From Bacteroidota bacterium (GTDB lineage: Bacteria; Bacteroidota; Bacteroidia; Bacteroidales; JAAUTT01), in the NCBI GenBank assembly GCA_023429135.1, contig JAEYWD010000024.1, positions 186,001 to 250,000 of the forward strand: a stretch of 64,000 nucleotides of DNA, written 5' to 3'. A program made the translations under genes and the position numbers. Under the pieces are notes generated by a model. It saw only the letters and a list, made by a program, of their open reading frames with translations, searched no databases and was not told the DNA's origin. Below, one piece after another: positions 8,430 through 16,595 of this stretch. Positions within the stretch are counted from its first letter, which is position 1; each line of letters opens with the position of its first letter.

Positions 8430-9425
8430 ATGAAGAACATAATTCCCCCTATTAACAGGGAAGTGTTGAAGAGAGAACTTTCGCAAGATAAGTTTGTAAG
8501 GAAAACAAATAACGGGGGCAATGAACTTTACATTTTCGATGGAAACGATTCTCCCAATCTTATGCTGGAAATCGGAAGGCTGCGCGAAGAAGCTTTTCGT
8601 CATGCTGGTGGAGGAACTGGCGAGGAAACTGATATTGACCATTTTGATTATGGGGATGGTTGTTACAGCCAGTTAATCGTATGGGACCCCGATGCTCACC
8701 AGATTCTGGGAGGTTATCGTTTTAAAATCTGCGACGAAAATACAGTTGATAAAAATGGTGAAGTTCAACTTTCAACGGCTGAACTTTTCAAGTTTTCACC
8801 ATCATTTTGCAAGGATTATCTGCCTCATGTAATAGAGTTGGGACGTTCGTTTGTTCAGCCGTTATATCAATCAACCGGTAAGATTCGTAAGGGCATTTTT
8901 GCATTGGATAATTTATGGGATGGTTTAGGAGCAATTATCGTAAAAAACCCGGAGAAGAAATTTTTCTTCGGCAAAGTTACCATGTATAACTCCTATAATA
9001 TTGATGCGCGTAATCATCTGTTGTTCTTCCTCGAGAGATACTTTGCCGATACCGAAGATCTCCTAACTCCGATTTATCCCATGGAAACACATATGAATCG
9101 TGAAGTGCTGGGACATATTTTTTCGGGGAAAGATTATGAAGAAGACTACAAAATATTAAGAAAATCGGTTCGGAATCTTGGTGAAATAATTCCTCCATTG
9201 ATTAATTCCTATATGGACCTCTCGCCAACAATGAAAGTGTTTGGTACGGCTATAAACCCTCATTTCGGAGGAGTTGAAGAAACTGCCATTCTGGTCACCA
9301 TTAATGACATTTATAAAGAAAAAGTGGAGCGACACATTGCTACTTTCGATCCCAAGTATTGGCTCAAGAGGTTACGACATACACAGATAAGTCATATTCG
9401 CTTATTCCCCAAAAGAAGGCGATAA
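8430..9425 (+). CDS. glsB: GNAT-family N-acyltransferase, probable glycine N-acyltransferase (GlsB/OlsB-like)
   Basis: 331-residue acyltransferase of the OlsB/hemolysin-like GNAT group, which transfers a 3-hydroxyacyl chain from acyl-ACP to an amino acid amine. Characteristic blocks are IGRLREEAFRHAGGGTG (about residues 48-64), DIDHFDYGDGCYSQLIVWD, ILGGYRFKIC and VIELGRSFVQPLYQ. The C-terminal third (about 240-331) is an extra region ending in a basic KRRR tail. It lies 139 bp after the O-acyltransferase in the same direction. The product would be the monoacylated amino-acid lipid that the first enzyme then O-acylates. The amino acid (glycine, serine or ornithine) cannot be read from sequence; glycine is inferred from the Bacteroides pathway. 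Confidence 0.82.
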   Translation: MKNIIPPINREVLKRELSQDKFVRKTNNGGNELYIFDGNDSPNLMLEIGRLREEAFRHAGGGTGEETDIDHFDYGDGCYSQLIVWDPDAHQILGGYRFKICDENTVDKNGEVQLSTAELFKFSPSFCKDYLPHVIELGRSFVQPLYQSTGKIRKGIFALDNLWDGLGAIIVKNPEKKFFFGKVTMYNSYNIDARNHLLFFLERYFADTEDLLTPIYPMETHMNREVLGHIFSGKDYEEDYKILRKSVRNLGEIIPPLINSYMDLSPTMKVFGTAINPHFGGVEETAILVTINDIYKEKVERHIATFDPKYWLKRLRHTQISHIRLFPKRRR

Positions 9426-9431
9426 TAGATT

Positions 9432-9465
9432 AAAAAGCCCGGTAGAGAAACTCTCCGGGCTTTTT
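9432..9465. terminator. Bidirectional intrinsic terminator
   Basis: Perfect stem of AAAAAGCCCGG...CCGGGCTTTTT with a short loop, giving a T-run on both strands. It lies between the convergent N-acyltransferase and alkaline phosphatase genes and can serve both. Confidence 0.9.
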
Positions 9466-9477
9466 GTTTGATCAATG

Positions 9478-11196
9478 TTATTTTAATTCATTCGTTAATA
9501 GTTCTCCCAGGTTTTTGGGTCCGTAAAAGCGTTGCATAATTAATTTCTTCTTATCTGCTTTGTCCTCAATATAGTTGTAAACAACAACGCTATTTAAAGG
9601 TATGGTTTTAACCATCTTGTTATTGTTGTAAATGGTAATATAATCGGTATAAGCCTTTATTTCGGCTCTCATTTTCGATTTGGGAGTTTTCTTCACAATT
9701 AGTTTGGCATAGTTGATTGTATTCAATGTATCAACTCTGGGAGCAATACTCCATGAGAGTCCTTTTAAAGCAACCGAATCGGGGCTGTAAAAGGTTTGTG
9801 TAAGCTCATCAAGGTTAACATTACCTGAAATTTCGCGCATGTATGCATTTACCTGTGAATTCTGAACCACTCCACCTAACCTGTAATTATTAGGATGATA
9901 CACTGCAAGCATAACATCCTCTCCGGTATGACCGGTTGTTGTAAAACCAACAAAAGTGCGGTCGGTAATAATTTTAGCAATAGTTTTTGATAATCCTGAA
10001 GATTTTTTAGCGGTAATGATAGCATCCAGCTCTTCTTTGGTAAGGGTAATTTTAGCATTTTCCTTAAAAATTTCGCCTATCTGCTGGTCACTTGCTTTCG
10101 AAACTCTATCAGCCATACCTTCGGCGGTAAGTTTGCAATTGCGTAAAGGTTCTGTCAAACTTAAAATACTCAGGGTATCGTATCCTGAGCGGGTTTTTGG
10201 TCCACCAATACTAATACCGCTGTTTCCATGGTCAGGACAAACTATTACAGCGGTGTTGCCGTCTTTTTTTGCAAAATCTATCGCTTCTTTAACGGCTTCG
10301 TCAAAAGCAAGAAAATCAGTTATTATCCCAACTGGATCGTTATTGTGAGCGGCCCAGTCCACTTTACTTCCTTCGACCATTAAAAAAAAACCCTTTTTAT
10401 TTTGAGACAGGACCTCAATTGCTTTTTTAGTCATTTCGGAAATGGAGGGAACAACATTTTTATCTCTGTCAATATCGTACGGGAGAGCATCGGGAGCAAA
10501 GAGTCCCCATACTAGTGTGTCGGAGGCCTCAATTGCTGAAAACTCCTGATGTGAGGTTACGTATTTGTAATTTTTCTGTTTAAGAACTGAAACAAGGTCC
10601 TCTTTATCATCTCTTTTCTCAGGGGAGAGATATTGGGTACCTCCGCCAAAAACCACATTCAGACGGTTATAAACCATTTGCTTGGATATATCGAAGTATT
10701 TATCACGTTTTGGTGTGTGAGCCGAGAAATCGGCTGGAGTAGCATGGGGAAACTGGCACGTAAATACCAGACCCGTTGATTTTCCGTTGTATTTAGCTGC
10801 TTCCAGAATTGTGTAAAGCGGCTGGTAGGCTTTTTTGGGATCGACAGGAACCAGATCCTTATCTTTTCCCGAAGATGTGGGATAGGTTGCAACAAAACCG
10901 GTACGTGACAGGTAACCTGTGGCGTAGGTACTTCCGGTTGGAGCCGAATCGCCGATAGGAGCATCGGATGAATGAGTTTTTACAAGTCCGGTGATATACG
11001 GATCGATGTTCAGCCAACAGGCATCCTGCTGACAAATGCCAAATTTATACCAGCGGCTGAGGGCCAAAACGTCCATACTCGTTCCATCGGGAATAAGCAT
11101 AATGATATTTTTTACCTGGTTGCCCTGTTGTGCCGAAACGGTGTGGTTAAGCTGGCCTAATATCAAAAAAGCCAGTAATACGGTTTTTATTTTCAT
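9478..11196 (-). CDS. Secreted alkaline phosphatase (PhoA superfamily)
   Basis: Hydrolyses phosphomonoesters outside the cytoplasm. The start at 11196 gives a clear signal peptide (MKIKTVLLAFLILGQLNHTVSAQ); a longer reading frame to 11229 only adds an implausible leader. The metal and catalytic motifs of the PhoA family are in order: MLIPDG (Asp37), the nucleophile block GDSAPTGSTYATG with Asp83-Ser84, VEGSKVDWAAHNND, VCPDHG and TTGHTGEDVML. A C-terminal extension of about 130 residues follows the catalytic core. It lies downstream of a SusCD pair but behind a terminator. A minus-strand TATATTTG box at 11220-11213 suggests its own promoter. Confidence 0.92.
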   Translation of the reverse strand: MKIKTVLLAFLILGQLNHTVSAQQGNQVKNIIMLIPDGTSMDVLALSRWYKFGICQQDACWLNIDPYITGLVKTHSSDAPIGDSAPTGSTYATGYLSRTGFVATYPTSSGKDKDLVPVDPKKAYQPLYTILEAAKYNGKSTGLVFTCQFPHATPADFSAHTPKRDKYFDISKQMVYNRLNVVFGGGTQYLSPEKRDDKEDLVSVLKQKNYKYVTSHQEFSAIEASDTLVWGLFAPDALPYDIDRDKNVVPSISEMTKKAIEVLSQNKKGFFLMVEGSKVDWAAHNNDPVGIITDFLAFDEAVKEAIDFAKKDGNTAVIVCPDHGNSGISIGGPKTRSGYDTLSILSLTEPLRNCKLTAEGMADRVSKASDQQIGEIFKENAKITLTKEELDAIITAKKSSGLSKTIAKIITDRTFVGFTTTGHTGEDVMLAVYHPNNYRLGGVVQNSQVNAYMREISGNVNLDELTQTFYSPDSVALKGLSWSIAPRVDTLNTINYAKLIVKKTPKSKMRAEIKAYTDYITIYNNNKMVKTIPLNSVVVYNYIEDKADKKKLIMQRFYGPKNLGELLTNELK

Positions 11197-11212
11197 AGAA
11201 TTACGTTTTTGG

Positions 11213-11220
11213 CAAATATA
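11213..11220 (-). promoter_or_regulatory. -7 box TATATTTG upstream of alkaline phosphatase
   Basis: Exact TAnnTTTG match on the minus strand, 17 bp before the ATG at 11196 and downstream of the preceding terminator. No clear -33 TTG at ideal spacing. Confidence 0.5.
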
Positions 11221-11275
11221 ACAATGCAATCCTAAATGAAGTTTAATTAAATTTTAAAACAGAAGTTTTTTAAAA

Positions 11276-11309
11276 AAGAAACAGGCGGATTCATTCCGCC
11301 TGTTTCTTG
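11276..11309. terminator. Intrinsic terminator after susD
   Basis: Long stem AAGAAACAGGCGGA / TCCGCCTGTTTCTT with a TTCA-type loop, located 20 bp after the susD stop. It separates the SusCD operon from the phosphatase gene. Confidence 0.85.
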
Positions 11310-11329
11310 AAATTACAGGAAACGGGTTT

Positions 11330-12817
11330 TTACAAGGGATTCTGTTGATCCTTCATTGCGGGATTAGCATTTATTTCGGCCTGCGGAAAGAGAAATTGCC
11401 ATCTAATATCGTCTGCAGGAACTGTTAAGAGGTTATTTGTCAGTGTTGCCGAATGATTGGACCCTGTCCGATCAAGAGGAAGATTTAACCTTTTTAAATC
11501 CAAAAACCTGAATCCTTCACCCCAAAGTTCAATACGACGCTGGATCAGAATTTCATCAATAAGATCCTGTCCTGTTTTGGTAGATTTTACATATCCGGCA
11601 TACCTGTTTTTAACTAAAGTATATAACACATCGGTAGCGGTTGGATCTCCCAAACGGGCTTTAGCTTCTGATTCGATCAGAAACATTTCGGCCACTCGCA
11701 TATAAGGTACATCTCCACGGCTATCCGATTCTCCGGCTGCTTGGAATTTTTTGTTCATATAAGCTTTCTTGGCGAATGCTGAAGGCAAAAATGTAAATGC
11801 TTTTCCGGTAGAATCCCATAGTTGTTTGCGAACATCAGTCAGAGGAATTAAGCGATATAATTTTGAATTAATAGCTTTAGGATTACCTCTGATATTTGTG
11901 GAACTAAAGTTAACCGACATATAAGCGAAAAATGAGTAAAAGTATGTTGTCTGGTCTTCAATTACATGTGAACCCCACATCCATTCGGGATTTGTGTAAT
12001 TATTAAATCCTGAAACATATTCAGCATTCGACATCAATGTATATGAACTTCTGGCCTCTGCCGCATATCTTGCTGCTGTTTCCCAATCTTGCATTGTTAA
12101 TGCAACACGAGCTTTTAATCCTTTTGCTACACTAACATTCAAATGAGATTTATTTTTACGGTTTACAGCTCCAGCTTCAAAGTTGGTAATGGCATCATCA
12201 AGGTCAAGATTTATCTGTGTATATACATCTTCTACTGTTGCTCTTGGTAAACCTTCGGTCGAAATTTCAATCATTAAAGGAACTCCCAACTGGGTGTTTG
12301 GTTTGTTGTTTGCATCGTATCGTTTACCAAACAACTGTACCAGGTTAAAATGCGCCCATGCTCTGTAAGTGAGTGCCTGAGCTTTGATCATCTTTTTATC
12401 AGAGTCCGGTCCTGTGGCATTATCAATATTTGCAATGATAACATTTGCATTCCCTATAATTTTATAATAGAACCTATAGTCGAAATACAACTGTGTGGCG
12501 TTAACGTTTCTATGTGTTAACCATTGATAAGCAGCATTCCACCAACCATTTCCTGCGGCTGTCATAACCAGATCTTCACCCAGCATATCTCTGAATATCA
12601 TTAACGATCCTTCACCACATTGATCCTGACTGCTGTATTGCATATACATTGATCGATGCATACCATTGAGTGACGAAAATGCACTGGCAGTTGTAGCCAC
12701 AGCAAACTCATCTTTTACAGCATCAGTGGGGCTGGTTTCCAAATAGTCTTTGCTGCAGGATATTCCAGTAATAAAGACTGTTACCAGGAAAACTATATTA
12801 TATATTGTTCTTTTCAT
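11330..12817 (-). CDS. SusD/RagB-family nutrient-binding outer membrane lipoprotein
   Basis: Surface lipoprotein that acts as the substrate-binding lid of the partner SusC channel. 495 residues, signal peptide ending in a lipobox (TGISC, Cys at about 21). SusD-typical features are an N-terminal DYLETSPTDAV, TPR-like helices (MIKAQALTYRAWAHFNLVQLFG), and the C-terminal ILIQRRIELWGEGFRFLDLKRLNL followed by FLFPQAEINANPAM. It starts 38 bp after the SusC gene. The transported substrate cannot be deduced: no glycosidase or peptidase belongs to the same operon. Confidence 0.95.
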   Translation of the reverse strand: MKRTIYNIVFLVTVFITGISCSKDYLETSPTDAVKDEFAVATTASAFSSLNGMHRSMYMQYSSQDQCGEGSLMIFRDMLGEDLVMTAAGNGWWNAAYQWLTHRNVNATQLYFDYRFYYKIIGNANVIIANIDNATGPDSDKKMIKAQALTYRAWAHFNLVQLFGKRYDANNKPNTQLGVPLMIEISTEGLPRATVEDVYTQINLDLDDAITNFEAGAVNRKNKSHLNVSVAKGLKARVALTMQDWETAARYAAEARSSYTLMSNAEYVSGFNNYTNPEWMWGSHVIEDQTTYFYSFFAYMSVNFSSTNIRGNPKAINSKLYRLIPLTDVRKQLWDSTGKAFTFLPSAFAKKAYMNKKFQAAGESDSRGDVPYMRVAEMFLIESEAKARLGDPTATDVLYTLVKNRYAGYVKSTKTGQDLIDEILIQRRIELWGEGFRFLDLKRLNLPLDRTGSNHSATLTNNLLTVPADDIRWQFLFPQAEINANPAMKDQQNPL

Positions 12818-12855
12818 TTTATTTGTTTTATGATTTAAACTATTCTAAAACTGTC

Positions 12856-15800
12856 TTATAGTGTAAAGTTAATACCCAATGAAATGATACGTGCCGGCAG
12901 GTATGTATTCGAAGTTACACCTGTAAACGATTGCTGAACATTCATTCCTTTACGTTTACTAAACAGGTAGGCATTATCCACACTGCCATAAATGCGAGCA
13001 TTTTGAATGCCAGTTTTGGATAATATTTTTTTAGGCAGATTATAACTAAGGTTAATTGATTTAATATTCAGGAATGAAGCATCTATCAGCCAGCGGTCCG
13101 ATTGTGCATTATAGTCAGTTGCTGTTGTTACGTCCATTCTAGGCACATCGGTAATGTCTCCAGGGTTTCGCCAACGGTTTAATATATCGGTACTTAATGC
13201 ATTCCCATAGCTACCGGCATTCATTATTGCGGCGTAGTTAGCATCGTAAACTTTTCCTCCGGCCTGATAGGTCAACATAAACGAAAATTCAATATTCCTG
13301 TAGGTAAATGTATTTGTAATGGAGCCATATACATCAGGAATAGCACTTCCGGCATAATGATATTTTGCATTGTTTGCACTTGTTGTGACTGTATCCGAAC
13401 CTATGATACGGCAGTTTGAAGCATTCCAAAGGTTAGCCCTGTAAAGTCCTGCACCATCATTAGGATCTACTCCATACCAATCTCTTAACCAGAAATCGTA
13501 AATGGATTGACCTTTCATAAGTTTCTTTGTTCCGGAAATAATTTCAGACTGTCCTTCAGGTAGCTTTGTAACCTGGTTCTTAACAGTAGTAAAATTGAAA
13601 TCCAAGTTCCATGCGAAATCGCTTGTTTTTAGGATATCAATTGCAATATTTCCCTCAAAACCTTTATTCCACATAGTACCAACGTTCTTGTCCTGGTTTT
13701 CCATACCACTTGATAAAGGCAGAGGTACTTTGAACAGGAGATTAGAAGATTCTCTGTGAAAATATTCAAAGGCACCGGAAATTCTGTTATCAAAAAAGCC
13801 GAATTCCAAGCCAATATCAAAATTTTTCTGAGCCTCCCAAACAAGGTCCTTGTTACCGAGAGATTGTTGCAAAAAGCCAGGTTCGTTGCCATTATTAGTA
13901 CCGAGACTATAAAGAGCCTGATACAAATAATATCCTGAGAGGTCGTCGTTTCCGGTTTCTCCGTAAGAACCCCTGAATTTAAGCAGATTAATTTGTGGAA
14001 TGCTATTCATAAAGCTTTCCTGATCAATTCTCCAGCCACCTCCAACTGACCAGAAATCACCCCAGCGTTTATCTGAGTGGAATTTTGACGAACCATCGCG
14101 GCGATAAGAAATAGAAGCAAAATATCGACTGGCGTAATTGTAATTTAACCTCGAAAAATATCCTTCGGTGCGGTAGGTATTTGTGTATGATGTTAAATCG
14201 TTTGTGGTAGTGAAGTTTATTAGCTCGGTATTTCCATCAACAATAATTCCCTGACGGAATCCGTACAGGTAATTGTACTCATAATCATAATTCTCATGTC
14301 CCAATAAAGCTTCTATGTAATGTGCACCTAAAGCTTTATTGTAGTTGAGAAGCTGGTTAAATGTATAACTTGTGGTGATAGAATTGGTTTTACTGGCGCG
14401 TCCGGCAGGTGCACCATCTCCGACCTGTTTATTATCGAAATCGGATGCTAAATAATTATTTACATCCAAGGCCAGGTTAGCAGTGAATTTGAAATCTTTT
14501 AAGAAGTAAAATTCAGAATATGTTCGGGCTCCAACAACATTACGTTTAAAAAGGTTGTCGTTCCATTTTGTTTCCGCAATAACATGCCTGCCCGAACTGG
14601 CACCAGAAGGTCGGGAAGGAAGACCAAGGGAGGTCAGGTTCCCAAAATCGTATATCCTTTGATTATCGCTATCGAGTAAATATTCTCCGGTCGCAGGGTC
14701 ATGTGCATAGATTGGGTAAATAGGTCCGATATTTCTACTAAAGAAAAACGGGTTAACATAGCCGGTGCTGCTTTCATCATTAGCCACATTAGATTTGGAC
14801 ATGGCACCTGAAAGGTTCAATCCAAGTTTAACCCACTTTTTGGGTTGTGTATTTACATTAATACGACCAGTTAGTCTTTGAAAGTCCGATTTAATAGTAA
14901 ATCCACCCTCTTCCAGGTAGTTTAATGAAACGAAATAATCACTCTTCTCATTTCCCCCTGTATATGAAATACCATAATCACTTCTTTTTCCTGTCCGGGC
15001 AATAGCATCAGACCAATCAAGATCATCACCGTAAAGTAATTCGGCGTTGGGGTTTAAGGTTCCATTGGGAAGCATTATCGCAGTATCGGCAACATTAAAA
15101 GGGTTATAGCCCAAATTCTGCTTGATATTGTTATAAGGCGAATTCTTGTATCTCTGCAATCCCATGTTTGCCCCAGAAGTATATTTAGGAAGATGCCCTG
15201 AGGCAATTAAGCCAGCAGTGTCAAGCGGAATAGGGTTAGAAGTCCGGTAAGCAAGGCTATTCCTATAGGCTTCCCACATCAAAGGATAATATTGTTTTGC
15301 ATTTACGCGATCATATTCCGGGATACCCCGATTGCTAAACCCATGAGTGATTTTAACATTAATCTGATGCCGATCCTTGGTTCCCTTTTTTGTTTGAATC
15401 ATTACCACACCATTAGCAGCTTTACTGCCATATAAAGTGGAGGAAGAAGCGTCTTTCAAAACTGAGATACTTTGGATGTCGTCCGGATTTATGCTCGACA
15501 AGCTACCCGAATATGGAACACCATCGACAACATATAACGGGTCGCTTGATGCATTAATAGATCCAACACCGCGTATACGCAAGGCTATACCTGAACCGGG
15601 CTGACCGCTTGCTGATATTACCTGAATACCAGGACCAGAACCTTCAAGTGCTTTACTGATGTTTGTAAAAGGCTTTGAAGCTATCTTCTCAGATTTAATT
15701 TGAAGTGTTGAACCTGTAATAGCCTCTTTTTTTGTTGTTCCATAGGCAACTACAACAACATCTTCCAACGTAGCTAAATCAGGCGTCAGGGCAATGTTAA

Positions 15801-16071
15801 ATTCTTCTTTCCCGCTTGGGTCAACTTTCTCTGAAATAAAGCCTATGTAGGAAATTACAAGCTCTTTTGCGTCGGATGGGATTTCGAAAGAGAATACTCC
15901 ATCAGCATCGGTAATTGTACCTAGTGTAGTACCGCTTACAACAATCGAAGCTCCGATGAGCGGTGTATTGTCCATCGAAGATAAAATAGTACCTTTCACT
16001 AGGCGCGTTTGAGCGTTAGCCAAAAAGGTACATAAAAACAGCATTAAAAAGATAAAAGTTAGTTTTTTCAT
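12856..16071 (-). CDS. SusC/RagA-family TonB-dependent outer membrane transporter
   Basis: Outer-membrane nutrient importer, TonB driven. The start at 16071 gives a signal peptide (MKKLTFIFLMLFLCTFLANAQ); the longer frame to 16203 lacks one and is rejected. Domains in order: carboxypeptidase-regulatory-like barrel extension (about 25-105), TonB plug with VVVVAYGTTKKEAITGS and GVGSINASSDPLYVVDGVPY (about 110-240), and a 22-strand barrel ending in aromatic-rich strands (final residues ARIISLGINFTL). About 1071 residues. Forms an operon with the SusD gene. No anti-sigma factor or hybrid two-component regulator is nearby. Confidence 0.96.
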   Translation of the reverse strand: MKKLTFIFLMLFLCTFLANAQTRLVKGTILSSMDNTPLIGASIVVSGTTLGTITDADGVFSFEIPSDAKELVISYIGFISEKVDPSGKEEFNIALTPDLATLEDVVVVAYGTTKKEAITGSTLQIKSEKIASKPFTNISKALEGSGPGIQVISASGQPGSGIALRIRGVGSINASSDPLYVVDGVPYSGSLSSINPDDIQSISVLKDASSSTLYGSKAANGVVMIQTKKGTKDRHQINVKITHGFSNRGIPEYDRVNAKQYYPLMWEAYRNSLAYRTSNPIPLDTAGLIASGHLPKYTSGANMGLQRYKNSPYNNIKQNLGYNPFNVADTAIMLPNGTLNPNAELLYGDDLDWSDAIARTGKRSDYGISYTGGNEKSDYFVSLNYLEEGGFTIKSDFQRLTGRINVNTQPKKWVKLGLNLSGAMSKSNVANDESSTGYVNPFFFSRNIGPIYPIYAHDPATGEYLLDSDNQRIYDFGNLTSLGLPSRPSGASSGRHVIAETKWNDNLFKRNVVGARTYSEFYFLKDFKFTANLALDVNNYLASDFDNKQVGDGAPAGRASKTNSITTSYTFNQLLNYNKALGAHYIEALLGHENYDYEYNYLYGFRQGIIVDGNTELINFTTTNDLTSYTNTYRTEGYFSRLNYNYASRYFASISYRRDGSSKFHSDKRWGDFWSVGGGWRIDQESFMNSIPQINLLKFRGSYGETGNDDLSGYYLYQALYSLGTNNGNEPGFLQQSLGNKDLVWEAQKNFDIGLEFGFFDNRISGAFEYFHRESSNLLFKVPLPLSSGMENQDKNVGTMWNKGFEGNIAIDILKTSDFAWNLDFNFTTVKNQVTKLPEGQSEIISGTKKLMKGQSIYDFWLRDWYGVDPNDGAGLYRANLWNASNCRIIGSDTVTTSANNAKYHYAGSAIPDVYGSITNTFTYRNIEFSFMLTYQAGGKVYDANYAAIMNAGSYGNALSTDILNRWRNPGDITDVPRMDVTTATDYNAQSDRWLIDASFLNIKSINLSYNLPKKILSKTGIQNARIYGSVDNAYLFSKRKGMNVQQSFTGVTSNTYLPARIISLGINFTL

Positions 16072-16526
16072 TCTGATATGTTTTAGGATTACTGTTAATT
16101 TTCTGATCTCTGAAAGGGTAAAGGGATAATACCTCGTTTTTTTTATGAAGTGGGTAATTTGGACAGCCCACAAGATCTGTAGGTGCAGATTGAAATCCAA
16201 CATAGTACAAATAGTTAGGTTTATTATTCAGAAATAAATATATGAATTGATTCTTATATTAACAATAGGATCAAGTATTTATGGTACATTTTTTTAAATT
16301 AATAAAAAAACCAATAAGGACGGTTGGTTGCTGCGGTACGTGATGAAAAATGATGAAAGTATTTGGTGTTTTAATTCGTGTTTCTAGCATTAAATTAAAT
16401 GGTTAAGCAAAAGAAATTAAGTATTAAAAGCATAATCCATACGTTTGCTGATTGCGGCAATATAAAATATCTATAAAGTATTGCTTATTTCAATCCCTTC
16501 TGCTTTGTATTCTTTTAAAAACAATT
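16072..16526. other. AT-rich intergenic region upstream of susC
   Basis: About 455 bp between the SusC start and the hairpin after the amidotransferase gene. It must hold the SusCD promoter, but no clean TAnnTTTG/TTG pair at proper spacing was found. No convincing ORF, RNA gene or repeat seen. Confidence 0.5.
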
Positions 16527-16584
16527 CCAAATGAATAAGGCTGAATTTGGTTTTATTTTTCCAAGTTCAGCCTTATTCATTTGG
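16527..16584. terminator. Long perfect hairpin after the PurF-like gene
   Basis: The arms at 16527-16545 and 16566-16584 are perfect reverse complements (19 bp), extended inward by 4 of 5 further pairs, with a 10-nt AT loop. On the minus strand it starts 12 bp after the PurF-like stop and is followed by a T-rich stretch (TTGTTTTT). Most simply a strong terminator, though the stem is unusually long. Confidence 0.75.
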
Positions 16585-16595
16585 GAGGGAATTAC

